Origin: Clostridiales bacterium
Lineage (GTDB): Bacteria; Bacillota; Clostridia; Lachnospirales; Lachnospiraceae
Length of the DNA: 64,000 bases
Assembly: GCA_023663185.1 (NCBI GenBank)
Contig: JAMPHY010000007.1
Coordinates: 62,001-126,000 of the forward strand
Direction of reading: 5' to 3'
Position numbers and translations under genes: made by a program. Shown here piece by piece: positions 7,796 through 17,509 of the stretch; position 1 is the first letter of the stretch; each line of letters starts with the position of its first letter. The notes below the pieces were generated by a model, which saw only the letters and a list, made by a program, of their open reading frames with translations, searched no databases and was not told the DNA's origin.

Positions 7796-9011
7796 GCAGA
7801 CTGCCGCGCACAACGGCATTGGAACCGTATTTTTTGCGTATGGAGTCGAGTGATTTTTCAAGCATTGCTTCTTTTTGCGCAGAAATGTGTCGGTGTGTCT
7901 GAGTATCAGGACTGCTTATTGTGGGCATGTCGAACAGGTTAAGTTGAACGGGCTCTTCCTCAGAGACAAGTTTGGAAGAGCGGATTCCCAATAGTCTTAT
8001 AGGCGTATTATCCCAAAGCTCGTCAAATAAAGCGCAGGCGGTGCGGTATATGGTATCGCTGCCGGAAGTCGGAGTATCCAGAGTGGTTTGATGGGATACC
8101 TTTTTGAAGTTGTTATATTTTATTTCTACACTCACCATTTCCGCATTCATGCCGGACTCACGCAGTCTTCCCGCGACGGATTCCGATAGCTGTAAAAGAA
8201 TATTGCAGGCTTCCTGCCTCTCCCTGACGTCATGAGAGAGAGTAGTGGAATTGCCGATTCCTTTTGCTTCGGATTGCGCTGCCTCAACTACGGAGTCATC
8301 TATGCCGTTGGCATATTCCCAGAGAAGCTTGCCGTGGCTTTTTAGATTAGAGGTCAAAATGGAAACATCGCTCTTAGCCAAATCACCGATAGTTATTATT
8401 CCCAGATTGCGCAATGTATTTACACTGGAGCGTCCGCACATAAATAAAGAAGAAACAGGAAGTTGCCATATTTTTTCCTCAATTTCATATGAGTAGAGCG
8501 TGTGCGTAAGGTTGGGCTTTTTAAAATCCGACGCCATCTTTGCAAGAACTTTGCGGTCGGAAATGCCGATATTTACGGTAAAGCCCAATGTCTCGTATAC
8601 GCGCGTGCGTATATGCGCGGCAGCTTCTTCGGGAGACGGAAACAGCCTTTTTATCGGGGTGTAATCCATATAGCACTCGTCGATACTGACCTGCTCAATA
8701 TCGGGGCATATATCGGATAGAAGCTTCATAAGTTCGGCGCTTCTTTGATGATACAGCTTATGGTTAGGCTTCTCTATGATAAGTCCGGGACACTTGCGCA
8801 GGGCGTTGACAATAGGTTCACCGGTTGAGATACCGTAGGATTTCGCAGGAATTGACTTAGCTAAAACTACGCCGTGGCGCGACTCCATATCCCCGCCTAT
8901 GATGGCGGGGACAGAGCGTAAATCAATATCCGAACCGTGCTGCAATTTATCCAGCGCACTCCAGCTTAAGAATGCGGAATTTACATCAATATGAAAAATA
9001 ATTCTATCCAT
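7785..9011 (-). CDS. dinB: DNA polymerase IV (Y-family translesion polymerase)
   Basis: 408 residues from ATG 9011 (GGAGAG about 10 nt upstream); the longer frame to 9116 adds unrelated residues. Y-family palm motifs are clear: FHIDVNSAFLSW (first catalytic Asp), the fingers segment MESRHGVVLAKS, and SIDECYMD with the catalytic Asp-Glu pair. A thumb/little-finger region follows, and near the C-terminus QLNLFD is a textbook beta-clamp binding motif. It carries out error-prone bypass synthesis. No CGAAC-N4-GTTCG LexA box is visible at its start, so SOS control is not evident. Its stop lies inside the end of the converging coiled-coil gene. Confidence 0.93.
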   Translation of the reverse strand: MDRIIFHIDVNSAFLSWSALDKLQHGSDIDLRSVPAIIGGDMESRHGVVLAKSIPAKSYGISTGEPIVNALRKCPGLIIEKPNHKLYHQRSAELMKLLSDICPDIEQVSIDECYMDYTPIKRLFPSPEEAAAHIRTRVYETLGFTVNIGISDRKVLAKMASDFKKPNLTHTLYSYEIEEKIWQLPVSSLFMCGRSSVNTLRNLGIITIGDLAKSDVSILTSNLKSHGKLLWEYANGIDDSVVEAAQSEAKGIGNSTTLSHDVRERQEACNILLQLSESVAGRLRESGMNAEMVSVEIKYNNFKKVSHQTTLDTPTSGSDTIYRTACALFDELWDNTPIRLLGIRSSKLVSEEEPVQLNLFDMPTISSPDTQTHRHISAQKEAMLEKSLDSIRKKYGSNAVVRGSLLKK

Positions 9012-9134
9012 TGACGCCCACTCTCCGTTAAAAATGACATGTCTGTCATGAAAAATATAGATTAATATTGTAATAAGTTTATCACAGTCTACGTCAAAAT
9101 GGAATGGAAAAGCCATTTAGTAAATAAATCCAAC

Positions 9135-11483
9135 TTACAATTCATTAATAGTTGCAGTAATCGGCATATTACGAATACGTTTTGCCGGAGCGTAAACCGC
9201 TATAACGCATGAAGCAAAAACCAAGAGAAATACGATTCCGATTGCCGTAAGTGGAACTTTCCATACTCCGCCAAAATGTGTAATAAGCAGTTTAACATAA
9301 ATAAGATAATGGAGAAACAGCCCTATGATAATCCCGACAGTCATGCCGCAAAAAGCATACATTGCAGATTCCCCAATAATCATTTTGGTTATCTGTCTGC
9401 TCTCCATGCCAACCGCCCGCATTGCGCCATACTGCCTGATTTTTGCAGATACGCTCATGGAAACGCTGTTCATAATATTCAGCACAGTAATGAAAGTGAT
9501 AATAGCAAGAAAGCCGTATGCCGCAATCCGAAATACCCAATAACTGCTGTGCATTTCAAGGACTTCTTCTCTGCGGTCTGTAAATAAATTATCACCTGCT
9601 AGATTGCGTATTTGAGCCACAGCCTCTTCTGATGCGTCTTTATCCAATATGACATTTATCATCATATATCCTTCTTCTTCCATAATACGCATAAATGTTT
9701 CCTCTGAACAGACGACGACAGCAGAACTGCTTATACTTCCAATTCCTTCGGAGGCGACACAGGCAATCTCTATTTTTGTATTACCAATTTCTATTTTATC
9801 TCCCACATCAAGCCGACTGACATCGCTGAAAATTGTCATCACATAATCAGAATTTCCATAAATCTTTGACAGACTTCCGCTTGCTACGGATTTTTTCGTA
9901 TTTTCCAGCATAAATTCATCGTAGGACATGAAATCAATAACAGTTTCGTTTCCATTTATCCTGACGGGAATTGCAATCGCGTACATCGTACCAAAGGCGT
10001 TTTTTACTCCCGGTATTTCGGAAATCAAGGCGGCAAGATTTTTATCTATCGAGTTCGCATTTTCTTCACTCGCAATCGTAATATCAGGTGAAAAATTGCT
10101 TTCGGACGGAAGCAGTTTACGCACAATATCAAAACATGCGCAAAAAGCTAAAAACAGAATAATTGTAAGGGCAAACGAGCCTGTCATAAGAAAAAGATTT
10201 TTCTTAGCCGCCATCGCGTGATGAATCCCCAGAGCTGTTTCTACTTTGAAAAAACGTGTGTTTGCTGCATGGCGGATTGTTTTTGTATTTTCCGTATTGC
10301 CGGACACAGCCGCTATGGGAGACACTTTAGCCGCCTGCTTTGCAGGAGAATGTGCTGCAATAAATACGGTAATAATACCGACGGCTATTCCGCAGACTAT
10401 ACCACTTATGCTTACCCCAAAAAGCGGCAGGTCTGCAAACTCGCCTTGCACGAGAAAATGAAGGATTGCACACAAAATCCAACAGACTATTATACCGAGT
10501 ATACAGCCAGCAGGAATGGCAGTTTTGCACCAGTTAAGCGCTTCAAGCCTTACGAAACGCATTATTTGCTGTTTGCTTGCGCCGATACATCTCATCATGC
10601 CAAAGAAGCTTGTCCTTTGCGCTACCGTACTGTTCATACAGCTTGAAATCATGAAGATACCAGAAATTAATATCAATATAAAACAGACAATCGCCAACGG
10701 ATAAATATTTTTCATGGTTTCATTATTGCTTGCCCCTATCAGTCCCAAAACTGCGGTATTCTCGTCTATATTTTTATCCGCAAGCTCGTAGGCTTCTTTA
10801 ATATCAGCAATTGTTTCTCGAAGCTTATTTTCTTTGGCAAACCTGATATAATATTTGGGGGCTGTTTCTTCTTCATTCCAAGTACAAACAGCCTGAAATG
10901 CCGGCAGATTCATATAGGCGCAGCTTCCGTCTATAATTGCGTTATATTCGCTGTCGTCTTCATAAAAAGCAGACACAGTAAAAGCAAAATCTCCCACCGG
11001 CGTATTCAGAGTAACAGTATCGCCTATATCAATGCCAAAAAGTTCTTCCGCGTCTGCACTGAGCGCAATCTCTTTGTCATTTGCAGGATAAGAACCTCTA
11101 ACCTGATAACGCATAATATCTGTGAGATACATTTCCGCTACGCCATATATAACAATATTTTTGCCATTGATATAGCAGCCTTTAGTAATATCAGCATCAA
11201 ACTTTATGATATCTGTATTAATAGTCCTGCATTCAGCAGAAGAAGCAATATCGGTGCGCTGCCGTATCTGATTAGCTTTATCGCTTGGCACATTTTGAAG
11301 TACGATATGGTAATCTCCATGCTTATTTATCATGGTTATTTTTTGCGCCCTAATCCACATTTCCGCCATAGAAAAAATAGACGTAACAAGGAATACCGCA
11401 AGGATAATGCAAATGCGTGTCATGCGGCTTTGGCGTTTGTGAACTTTAGTAGAAATCGGCACAAGGCTAAGATAGCTTTTCAT
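9135..11483 (-). CDS. ABC transporter permease, duplicated FtsX/MacB-type
   Basis: 782 residues with GGAGGTG before ATG 11483. The ATG overlaps the ATPase stop by 4 bp (ATGA), so the pair is co-translated. Layout: TM1 (~22-42), a large extracytoplasmic MacB-like domain (~45-255), three helices with the FtsX signature (IASSKQQIMRFVRLEAL-like cytoplasmic loop), TM5 (~420-440), a second extracytoplasmic domain, and a second FtsX unit (IRQYGAMRAVGMESRQI). This internal duplication is typical of LolCE/YtrF-type exporters or mechanotransducers. The upstream two-component pair suggests antimicrobial-peptide or envelope-stress export. Confidence 0.9.
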   Translation of the reverse strand: MKSYLSLVPISTKVHKRQSRMTRICIILAVFLVTSIFSMAEMWIRAQKITMINKHGDYHIVLQNVPSDKANQIRQRTDIASSAECRTINTDIIKFDADITKGCYINGKNIVIYGVAEMYLTDIMRYQVRGSYPANDKEIALSADAEELFGIDIGDTVTLNTPVGDFAFTVSAFYEDDSEYNAIIDGSCAYMNLPAFQAVCTWNEEETAPKYYIRFAKENKLRETIADIKEAYELADKNIDENTAVLGLIGASNNETMKNIYPLAIVCFILILISGIFMISSCMNSTVAQRTSFFGMMRCIGASKQQIMRFVRLEALNWCKTAIPAGCILGIIVCWILCAILHFLVQGEFADLPLFGVSISGIVCGIAVGIITVFIAAHSPAKQAAKVSPIAAVSGNTENTKTIRHAANTRFFKVETALGIHHAMAAKKNLFLMTGSFALTIILFLAFCACFDIVRKLLPSESNFSPDITIASEENANSIDKNLAALISEIPGVKNAFGTMYAIAIPVRINGNETVIDFMSYDEFMLENTKKSVASGSLSKIYGNSDYVMTIFSDVSRLDVGDKIEIGNTKIEIACVASEGIGSISSSAVVVCSEETFMRIMEEEGYMMINVILDKDASEEAVAQIRNLAGDNLFTDRREEVLEMHSSYWVFRIAAYGFLAIITFITVLNIMNSVSMSVSAKIRQYGAMRAVGMESRQITKMIIGESAMYAFCGMTVGIIIGLFLHYLIYVKLLITHFGGVWKVPLTAIGIVFLLVFASCVIAVYAPAKRIRNMPITATINEL

Positions 11484-12163
11484 TCATAACACCTCCCTAA
11501 ATCAGTCAGCACGCCATCTGATACATTTAAAACCCTGTCCGCCGTCTGCGCAATACTGCGGTTATGGGTAATCATAATAATCGTCTGTTCATATTTTTTG
11601 GACGCTTCCTTCAAAAGCGTGATTACCTCGCTGCTGTTTTGCGTGTCAAGATTTCCGGTCGGTTCGTCCGCCAAAATCAGAGACGGACGTGTAAACAGCG
11701 CACGCCCGATTGCCACTCTTTGCTGTTGCCCGCCGGATAACTGGTTAGGCAAGTGGCGTCGTCGTTCTTTTAAATTCAGGACCGCAAGCAGTTCTTCCAG
11801 ATATTTTTGGTCAGGCTTCTGATAATCAAGCAGCACCGGAAAAATAATATTCTGCTCTACCGTAAGCTCTGGAATAAGGTTAAATGCCTGAAAGATAAAA
11901 CCTATGTTTCTGCGTCTGAAAACAGTAAGTTCACGGTCGTTCATGGAAAAAATGTCCTTGCCGCTAATCGTTACTTTACCGGAGGTAGGCATATCAAGTG
12001 CGCCTATCATGTTAAGGAGCGTACTTTTACCCGAACCGGATTCCCCGACAATAGCTACATACTCTCCTTTGGGAACGGAAAAGCTGACATTTTTAAGCGC
12101 TTTAACAGCGGCTTCACCACTCCCGTAAGTCTTACAAATATTGTTGACTTCTAATAAATTCAT
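11480..12163 (-). CDS. ABC transporter ATP-binding protein (LolD/MacB type)
   Basis: 227 residues. ATG 12163 with AGAGAGG upstream is preferred to the TTG/ATG 36 bp further up. All nucleotide-binding motifs are intact: Walker [11 protein letters not shown]-loop ([14 protein letters not shown]), signature [15 protein letters not shown], Walker [14 protein letters not shown]-loop MITHN. The sequence and the GNLD after Walker B place it with LolD/MacB/FtsE-like exporters. It partners the duplicated FtsX permease encoded 4 bp downstream. Three TACA motifs spaced 11 bp (12217-12249) lie in its upstream region and may bind the neighbouring response regulator. Confidence 0.94.
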   Translation of the reverse strand: MNLLEVNNICKTYGSGEAAVKALKNVSFSVPKGEYVAIVGESGSGKSTLLNMIGALDMPTSGKVTISGKDIFSMNDRELTVFRRRNIGFIFQAFNLIPELTVEQNIIFPVLLDYQKPDQKYLEELLAVLNLKERRRHLPNQLSGGQQQRVAIGRALFTRPSLILADEPTGNLDTQNSSEVITLLKEASKKYEQTIIMITHNRSIAQTADRVLNVSDGVLTDLGRCYE

Positions 12164-12216
12164 TGTGCAAACCTCTCTTTCTTGTTTTGATAGTGCCAAA
12201 TATAACAGAGAAATCC

Positions 12217-12249
12217 TACGACAATATTACAATTACCCTACAATTTTGT
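12217..12249 (-). promoter_or_regulatory. 11-bp-phased TGTA boxes upstream of the ABC operon
   Basis: On the plus strand TACG, TACA and TACA begin at 12217, 12228 and 12239, exactly 11 bp apart (TGTA boxes in the coding direction). This is the geometry used by OmpR/PhoB-family dimers. The same phasing occurs at 14200-14232, before the response regulator gene. Confidence 0.4.
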
Positions 12250-12314
12250 AAGAAAAAGGATTTGTCATATAAGATGAAACTGTGGCTTGTTTCATTTATT
12301 ATGAATATGATTTT

Positions 12315-13340
12315 TTAAATCAGGAAATTCATCGTGAAAGAGGCTCCGTTACCTAATGTGCTGTCTGCTTCAATCGTTCCGCTATGGGCTTCTACAATCG
12401 CCTTAGAAAGCGGCAGCCCAAGACCAATGCCCTGTGCGTCTTTAGAGTGACGGCTGCGGTAAAACCGCTTGAAAATATGGTGTAAATCTTCCGGATAGAT
12501 ACCGCTTCCATTATCCTTTATGGTAATTTGGACAATAGAGGCAAACTCCCGCCATTCCATGCGGATACAGCCGCCTTCTTGCGTATGGTCAAGAGCGTTT
12601 TTTACAAGATTGCTGATTGCTTCTATAATCCAGTTGCGGTCACATAGAAGAGTAGTTTCATTGCTGCCTAAGAGACAGATTTCTTTCCCTTCCTGCTTAG
12701 CACGGAACAAGAAATGCTTTTTAACACTTTCCATAATTTCCGATACATTTTCTAAAGACTTTTCCAACACAATCGTGCCGGAATCCAGTTTTGTAATTTT
12801 CAAAAGGTTCTGTACCAGTCCTTCTATCCGGTCAAGCTCCTGTTCGGAGAGTTTGGAAAATTCCTGAATCGTATCCGGTTCATTTGCTTCGTCTTGTATC
12901 AGCCCGTTATAAATATTAAGGGCGGCAAGCGGCGTCTTTAACTGGTGCGAAATATCGGATATTGTATTTCGCAGGAATCTCTTGGCATTTTTTTCATTCT
13001 CGGCGTGGGCGTTTAAGATAGCAACTAAAGAATTTACTTCATGAAATAGCCTGTATAACTCGCCCTCGTCATTGCACTCAATCGTGATATCTTTGTTGCC
13101 GGATATATATTCTCTAATCTGCAATATGGCGTTTTCCATGATTTTATGCTGCTTACTAAAATACTTAAACAAAAGCGCCATTATCGCAGCGCTCATTAGA
13201 AGGAAGCAAATTATTGTGTAAACTGCTGCATTTCTAACGCCCAAACCAGTAAGCAATACTGCAATCAATGTAAAAGTCAAAACGCATAATAAGATGTTGC
13301 GAAAGAGCAGTTTGATTTGTTGGTTTGCAAATATTTTCAT
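12315..13340 (-). CDS. Sensor histidine kinase with short periplasmic loop
   Basis: 341 residues. Two membrane helices (~14-33 and ~38-60) are separated by only a few residues, the layout of intramembrane-sensing kinases that read out a partner ABC transporter. Then a HAMP-like linker, the DHp H-box ISHQLKTPLAAL (His132), N-box NLVKNALDHT, G1 DNGSGI, F-box HIFKRFYRS and G2 GIGLGLPLSKAIVE. It phosphorylates the response regulator encoded 36 bp upstream. A gap of ~150 bp containing phased TGTA boxes separates it from the ABC genes downstream. Confidence 0.92.
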   Translation of the reverse strand: MKIFANQQIKLLFRNILLCVLTFTLIAVLLTGLGVRNAAVYTIICFLLMSAAIMALLFKYFSKQHKIMENAILQIREYISGNKDITIECNDEGELYRLFHEVNSLVAILNAHAENEKNAKRFLRNTISDISHQLKTPLAALNIYNGLIQDEANEPDTIQEFSKLSEQELDRIEGLVQNLLKITKLDSGTIVLEKSLENVSEIMESVKKHFLFRAKQEGKEICLLGSNETTLLCDRNWIIEAISNLVKNALDHTQEGGCIRMEWREFASIVQITIKDNGSGIYPEDLHHIFKRFYRSRHSKDAQGIGLGLPLSKAIVEAHSGTIEADSTLGNGASFTMNFLI

Positions 13341-13376
13341 TTTAAGTAATCATGCTCCCTTCTTAGCCTGTGTATC

Positions 13377-14063
13377 TTAATCCACAGTGTTCCATTTATA
13401 TCCCATGCCGCGAACAGTGACAATCCGTTTCGGCTCTGCCGGATTATCTTCAATTTTGGTGCGGAGTCTGCGGATATATACGGTAAGCGAATTATTATCT
13501 ATATAGTTCTCGCTGCAGTCCCATAATCTGCTTAAAATCTGTTCTGCGGAAAGTATCTGGTCGGGATTTTCCATAAACATACATAGCAGCTTATATTCGC
13601 TGGCAGTTAGTTCAACCGGTTCACCCTTTTTATATACCTCACCCTTTAAAAGCTGGATATTGATAGCGCCTGAATTTAATTCTGTCACAGTATTGTTGAA
13701 ATTTTCACTTCTGCGAATCAGGGCGTTGATTCTTGAAAGGAAAACCGCCAGTTTAAATGGTTTCGTAATATAGTCGTCGCCCCCGATATCAAGCCCCATA
13801 ATAATATCAGTTTCTTCGTCCGCAGCGGTAAGAAACATGATAGGTACTTTTGAGGTCTGACGTATCTTTTTACAGAAATCAAAGCCGGAGCCGTCAGGCA
13901 GCGACACGTCCAAAATAACCAAATCATATTTTCCATCTGCCCATAATTCGTCCGCTTCTAATGTGGTACGGGCAATCACTATCTCATAGCCCTGCTTTTT
14001 TATAGCAAAGGAAAGCCCGTTAATCAAGCTCAAATCATCTTCCAGTAAAAAAAGTTTTTTCAT
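13377..14063 (-). CDS. OmpR/PhoB-family response regulator
   Basis: 228 residues. The receiver domain has the acidic pair Glu8-Asp9-Asp10, phospho-acceptor Asp52 (LVILDVSLPDGSG), switch Thr (FLTA) and Lys in TKPF. The C-terminal winged helix ends RRLRTKIEDNP...VRGMGYKW, typical for the OmpR family. It leads the regulator-kinase-ATPase-permease series on the minus strand, and its own upstream region holds three TGTA boxes with exact 11-bp phasing (14200-14232), consistent with autoregulation. Confidence 0.93.
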   Translation of the reverse strand: MKKLFLLEDDLSLINGLSFAIKKQGYEIVIARTTLEADELWADGKYDLVILDVSLPDGSGFDFCKKIRQTSKVPIMFLTAADEETDIIMGLDIGGDDYITKPFKLAVFLSRINALIRRSENFNNTVTELNSGAINIQLLKGEVYKKGEPVELTASEYKLLCMFMENPDQILSAEQILSRLWDCSENYIDNNSLTVYIRRLRTKIEDNPAEPKRIVTVRGMGYKWNTVD

Positions 14064-14199
14064 ATGCCTATCCCTTCCTTATGTTTTTATTATATAAAAA
14101 AGTCCATCGTCTGCAATAGATTTTTATGTCAAAGCCTAAAACAAAATCTTCCCATTTTATCTTTACATTTGCCGTAAATATTGCTAAAATATAAAATGT

Positions 14200-14232
14200 T
14201 ACAATTTTATTACAGACAAAATACAAACATGT
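14200..14232. promoter_or_regulatory. Three 11-bp-phased TACA/TGTA boxes between response regulator and M23 peptidase
   Basis: TACA starts at 14200, 14211 and 14222. On the minus strand they read TGTATT, TGTAAT and TGTAAC with 5-nt gaps, close to the WalR/PhoP direct-repeat consensus TGTWAH-N5-TGTWAH. They could control the regulator operon, the divergent peptidoglycan hydrolase, or both. Confidence 0.4.
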
Positions 14233-14253
14233 TTATATATAGAGGAAAAAATT

Positions 14254-15828
14254 ATGAAATTTGTGAGCAGACATTATAAAAAAATGAAAATTGCATATAT
14301 TAAAGTTGCGGTGATTGCAGTTGTGGCGGCAATACTTTTTCTACCATATTATCAGGAGTTGGAAAGTATTGGAGATAATCAGTTCATTGTCTATCTAAAC
14401 GGCGAGCGCGTCGGCGTGGTCGATGATGTGGACAGAATAGATTTATGTCTTATCAACGCGCGGAAAAAAATCGCGGAAGGCAGCGACGAGATAGTGCTTG
14501 CCGATTGCAGCGTTACCTATGAGGGAAGCGAAGTGCTGTGGGGGGATGTAGATGACGATAGTGTCATAATTGATAATATGGCGTCGGTTATTGAGAGAAG
14601 CATAAAAGATACCCTAAAGCGCTCATACACGGTAAAAATTAATGAGTATACCGTGAATCTCGCTAGTACGGACGAAGTGCTGGAGCTTCTGCAGGCGTCG
14701 CTTGGTAAGTATGACGAGGAAAATGAGTATGCAATAGGGCTGGTACTGGACCCTGAGCGTGAACTCAATGTTTTGACCACAGCTATTTATGCAAAAGCGG
14801 AAGAACCGGAAGAAGAACAGGCGGTGATAGTAAGCGCGGGTATAAATTCCGAATTGACTAATATTTTTGATGCTGTAGAGCCGGAAATTGAGAAAGATTT
14901 TTCTGATTATGAACTTGGGCTTAAGACCATAGACTTTGGGGATTCGATTGAAGTTGTGGAAGCTTACCTGCAAAGTTCTGAGCTTACTCCGGTGAATAAG
15001 GCTATTGAGGAAGTTACCAAAGATCAGGAAAAAGAGCAGATATACGAAGTAGTGGCAGGAGATACCTTGTCTAAAATCGCCATGAATAACGGACTTGAAA
15101 TGGACAGGCTTATTGCTTTGAACGAAACGCTTGAGAGCGAAAACTCTATTATTCGCGTCGGAGACGAGCTGATAATAACGGTGCCGGAGCCTGAGCTTTC
15201 CGTGGAACGTGTCGAAGAAGTCTATTATGAGGAAGATTATGAAGCAGAAATAATATATATCGATAACAACGATTGGTATAATACGCAGACCAGAACTCTG
15301 CAGGAACCGTCGGCAGGGCATAGAATAGTGGTTGCGGACGTATTTTACCGGAATAATGAAGAGGTAGGAAGGGAAATACTTAAAGAAGAGATTACTTATG
15401 AAGCAGTCCCCAAACGTGTAGAAAGAGGAACTAAAATTCCGCCTACTTATATTAAACCAATTTCAGGCGGAAGGCAGAGTTCGGGCTTCGGTTACAGAAA
15501 GGCTCCGACTAAGGGCGCCTCAAGCTACCATCAGGGAATAGACTGGGCTACGCCTGTCGGTACTGCAGTTATGGCGGCTTCTTCCGGTACTGTTTCAAAA
15601 GCAGGCTGGATGGGCGGATATGGCAATGCAGTTTATATTGACCACCCGGACGGAACGCAGACCAGATATGGTCATTTGAGCAAGGTATTGGTTTCACCCG
15701 GACAGAAGGTGTCTCAGGGACAGAAAATCGCCTTGAGCGGAAATACCGGCGTCAGCACGGGACCGCATCTGCACTTTGAAATAGTGATAAATGGTTCAAG
15801 AGTCAATCCGTTGAAGTATTTGAACTGA
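14254..15828 (+). CDS. Cell-wall endopeptidase: LysM, G5 and M23 (LytM) domains
   Basis: 524 residues. An N-terminal signal-anchor (~13-31) puts the rest outside. A LysM domain (~263-310, VVAGDTLSKIA...LNETL...IRVGDELII) binds peptidoglycan; a G5 domain (~312-392) is an adhesion/extension module. The M23 peptidase (~406-522) keeps its zinc ligands HQGID (His426, Asp430) and HLHFE (His505/His507), so it should be active in cutting peptide cross-bridges. Residues 35-255 are family-typical but have no assigned function. WalR-like boxes lie directly upstream, and the murA gene follows 145 bp downstream. Confidence 0.92.
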   Translation: MKFVSRHYKKMKIAYIKVAVIAVVAAILFLPYYQELESIGDNQFIVYLNGERVGVVDDVDRIDLCLINARKKIAEGSDEIVLADCSVTYEGSEVLWGDVDDDSVIIDNMASVIERSIKDTLKRSYTVKINEYTVNLASTDEVLELLQASLGKYDEENEYAIGLVLDPERELNVLTTAIYAKAEEPEEEQAVIVSAGINSELTNIFDAVEPEIEKDFSDYELGLKTIDFGDSIEVVEAYLQSSELTPVNKAIEEVTKDQEKEQIYEVVAGDTLSKIAMNNGLEMDRLIALNETLESENSIIRVGDELIITVPEPELSVERVEEVYYEEDYEAEIIYIDNNDWYNTQTRTLQEPSAGHRIVVADVFYRNNEEVGREILKEEITYEAVPKRVERGTKIPPTYIKPISGGRQSSGFGYRKAPTKGASSYHQGIDWATPVGTAVMAASSGTVSKAGWMGGYGNAVYIDHPDGTQTRYGHLSKVLVSPGQKVSQGQKIALSGNTGVSTGPHLHFEIVINGSRVNPLKYLN

Positions 15829-15973
15829 TTATTATTGTGTGTCAGAAATTTTTTAACAGGCTGCCCCATTTACAAATGTGAAAATTATGGTATACTTTTA
15901 ATAATATGGTTATTTAATTATTATATTTTAGAATTATTTCTGTAATTGCAGTTGAATGATAAGGGGACTATAT

Positions 15974-17266
15974 ATGGAACAATATGCGATTAAAGGCGGG
16001 AATCCGTTAGTCGGCGAGGTCGAAATAGGCGGCGCGAAAAATGCGGCGCTGGCGGTTTTGGCGGCAGCCGTGATGACGGACGAGGCAGTTGTGATAGAGA
16101 ATGTTCCGGACGTGCGTGATACCAATGTTTTATTGCAAGCGATGGAAAGCATAGGCGTCATAGTTGCAAAACCGGACAGGCACACCGTAATAATTAATGC
16201 GTCGCAGATTAACGACCTTGTAATAGAAGACGATTATATTAAGAAAATCAGAGCGTCATATTATCTTTTAGGCGCGCTGCTTGGAAAATATAAAAAGGCA
16301 GAAGTGGCGTTGCCGGGCGGCTGCAATATCGGTCTGCGACCGATAGATCAGCATATTAAAGGCTTCCGCGCACTTGGCGCAGATGTAAGAATCGAACACG
16401 GACTGATTATTACCGAGGCTGAAAAGCTTACCGGCAGCCATATTTATATGGACGTCGTAACGGTAGGAGCTACCATTAATGTAATGATGGCGGCAGCGAT
16501 GGCGGAAGGGAAAACCATCATTGAGAACGCGGCAAAAGAACCGCATGTGGTGGATTTGGCGAACTTTTTAAATAGTATGGGCGCTAACATTAAGGGCGCA
16601 GGCACAGACGTAATCCGAATTAAAGGAGTGTCCAGACTGCACGGAACGGAGTATACAATTATTCCGGACCAGATTGAAGCGGGCACATTTATGTTTGCGG
16701 CGGCGGTTACTAAAGGCGATGTGACGGTTAAAAATGTTATTCCGAAACATTTGGAATCCATCAGCGCAAAATTAACGGAAATCGGCTGCGAACTGGAAGA
16801 GTCCGACGACGCGGTGCGCGTGGTTGCCTCTAAACCGCTTGGACATACCCATGTAAAGACGCTGCCATATCCGGGATTTCCGACGGACATGCAGCCGCAG
16901 ATTACTGTCGCACTTGGATTATCAGCAGGGACAAGCATTGTGACTGAGAGCATTTTTGAGAACCGTTTTAAATATATTGACGAGCTTACCAGAATGGGAG
17001 CGAATATCAAGGTAGAGGGCAATACCGCTATAATTGACGGCGTGGAGCGTTATACGGGCGCCGGAATTTCCGCTCCTGATTTACGCGCGGGAGCTGCGCT
17101 TGTTATCGCAGGACTTGCCGCGGAGGGCGTTACTACCATTGATGACATTCAGTATATCGAGCGCGGATATGAGGATTTTGATTTGAAGCTGCAATCGCTT
17201 GGAGCACAGATTGAGAAAGTAAGCACTCCGCACGACGCGCTTAAGTTCCAATTCAAAGCGGGATAG
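15974..17266 (+). CDS. murA: UDP-N-acetylglucosamine 1-carboxyvinyltransferase
   Basis: 430 residues from ATG 15974 (AAGGGGA 7 nt upstream; the ATG at 15956 would place this site inside the gene). It transfers enolpyruvate from PEP to UDP-GlcNAc, the first committed step of peptidoglycan synthesis. Lys22-Asn23 (GGAKNAAL) and the active-site Cys117 in LPGGCNIGLRPIDQH are intact, so the fosfomycin-sensitive Cys form is predicted. Length is normal for the family. The paralog class (MurA1 or MurA2) cannot be decided here. Confidence 0.95.
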   Translation: MEQYAIKGGNPLVGEVEIGGAKNAALAVLAAAVMTDEAVVIENVPDVRDTNVLLQAMESIGVIVAKPDRHTVIINASQINDLVIEDDYIKKIRASYYLLGALLGKYKKAEVALPGGCNIGLRPIDQHIKGFRALGADVRIEHGLIITEAEKLTGSHIYMDVVTVGATINVMMAAAMAEGKTIIENAAKEPHVVDLANFLNSMGANIKGAGTDVIRIKGVSRLHGTEYTIIPDQIEAGTFMFAAAVTKGDVTVKNVIPKHLESISAKLTEIGCELEESDDAVRVVASKPLGHTHVKTLPYPGFPTDMQPQITVALGLSAGTSIVTESIFENRFKYIDELTRMGANIKVEGNTAIIDGVERYTGAGISAPDLRAGAALVIAGLAAEGVTTIDDIQYIERGYEDFDLKLQSLGAQIEKVSTPHDALKFQFKAG

Positions 17267-17364
17267 AAATTTTTAAACAGACTATTGACAGTATAGGTAA
17301 ATAGGTGTATGTTATTTAATAGTTAAAAGTGAATATTGGTAGTTCTTTTAAAAGAACCGTTTCT

Positions 17365-17486
17365 CTCTTATTCAGAGTGGTGGAGATACATAGGATCTGT
17401 GAAGCCACGGCAACCCCTTTAAACTTGTAAGGAAGGTGCCAACCTGAGCGAATAAGTCTGTTTTATGGCAGAGCGAACAATAAGAG
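17365..17486 (+). promoter_or_regulatory. SAM-I (S-box) riboswitch of metK
   Basis: The P1 helix is CTCTTATT (17365-17372) with AATAAGAG (17479-17486). Inside are the invariant S-box segments: AGAGTGGTGGAG, GAAGCCACGGCAACC, AAGGTGCCAA. The 3' strand of P1 (AATAAG, 17479-17484) is also complementary to CTTATT (17513-17518) in the terminator's 5' arm. P1 formation with SAM therefore frees the terminator, and its absence allows an antiterminator. Confidence 0.95.
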
Positions 17487-17509
17487 GATTTGATTACCTG
17501 ATATCAGGT

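Noticed and set aside
10218..10646. 142-codon plus-strand frame opposite the ABC permease
   Set aside because: Cys/His/Tyr-rich shadow of the FtsX-type gene; no start signal. Apparent zinc-finger-like Cys pairs are accidental.
12315..14063. The two-component/ABC cluster as a typical BceRS-BceAB module
   Set aside because: The kinase fits, but the permease is a duplicated FtsX type with two extracytoplasmic domains and eight helices, not the ten-helix BceB form.
14623..15321. Long antisense frame (232 codons) opposite the M23 peptidase gene
   Set aside because: It lies wholly opposite a gene with clear domains, lacks a start site and has shadow-type composition rich in Phe, Arg, Ser and Tyr.
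16444..17022. 192-codon antisense frame opposite murA
   Set aside because: It mirrors the codon structure of murA and has no ribosome binding site or recognisable domain.
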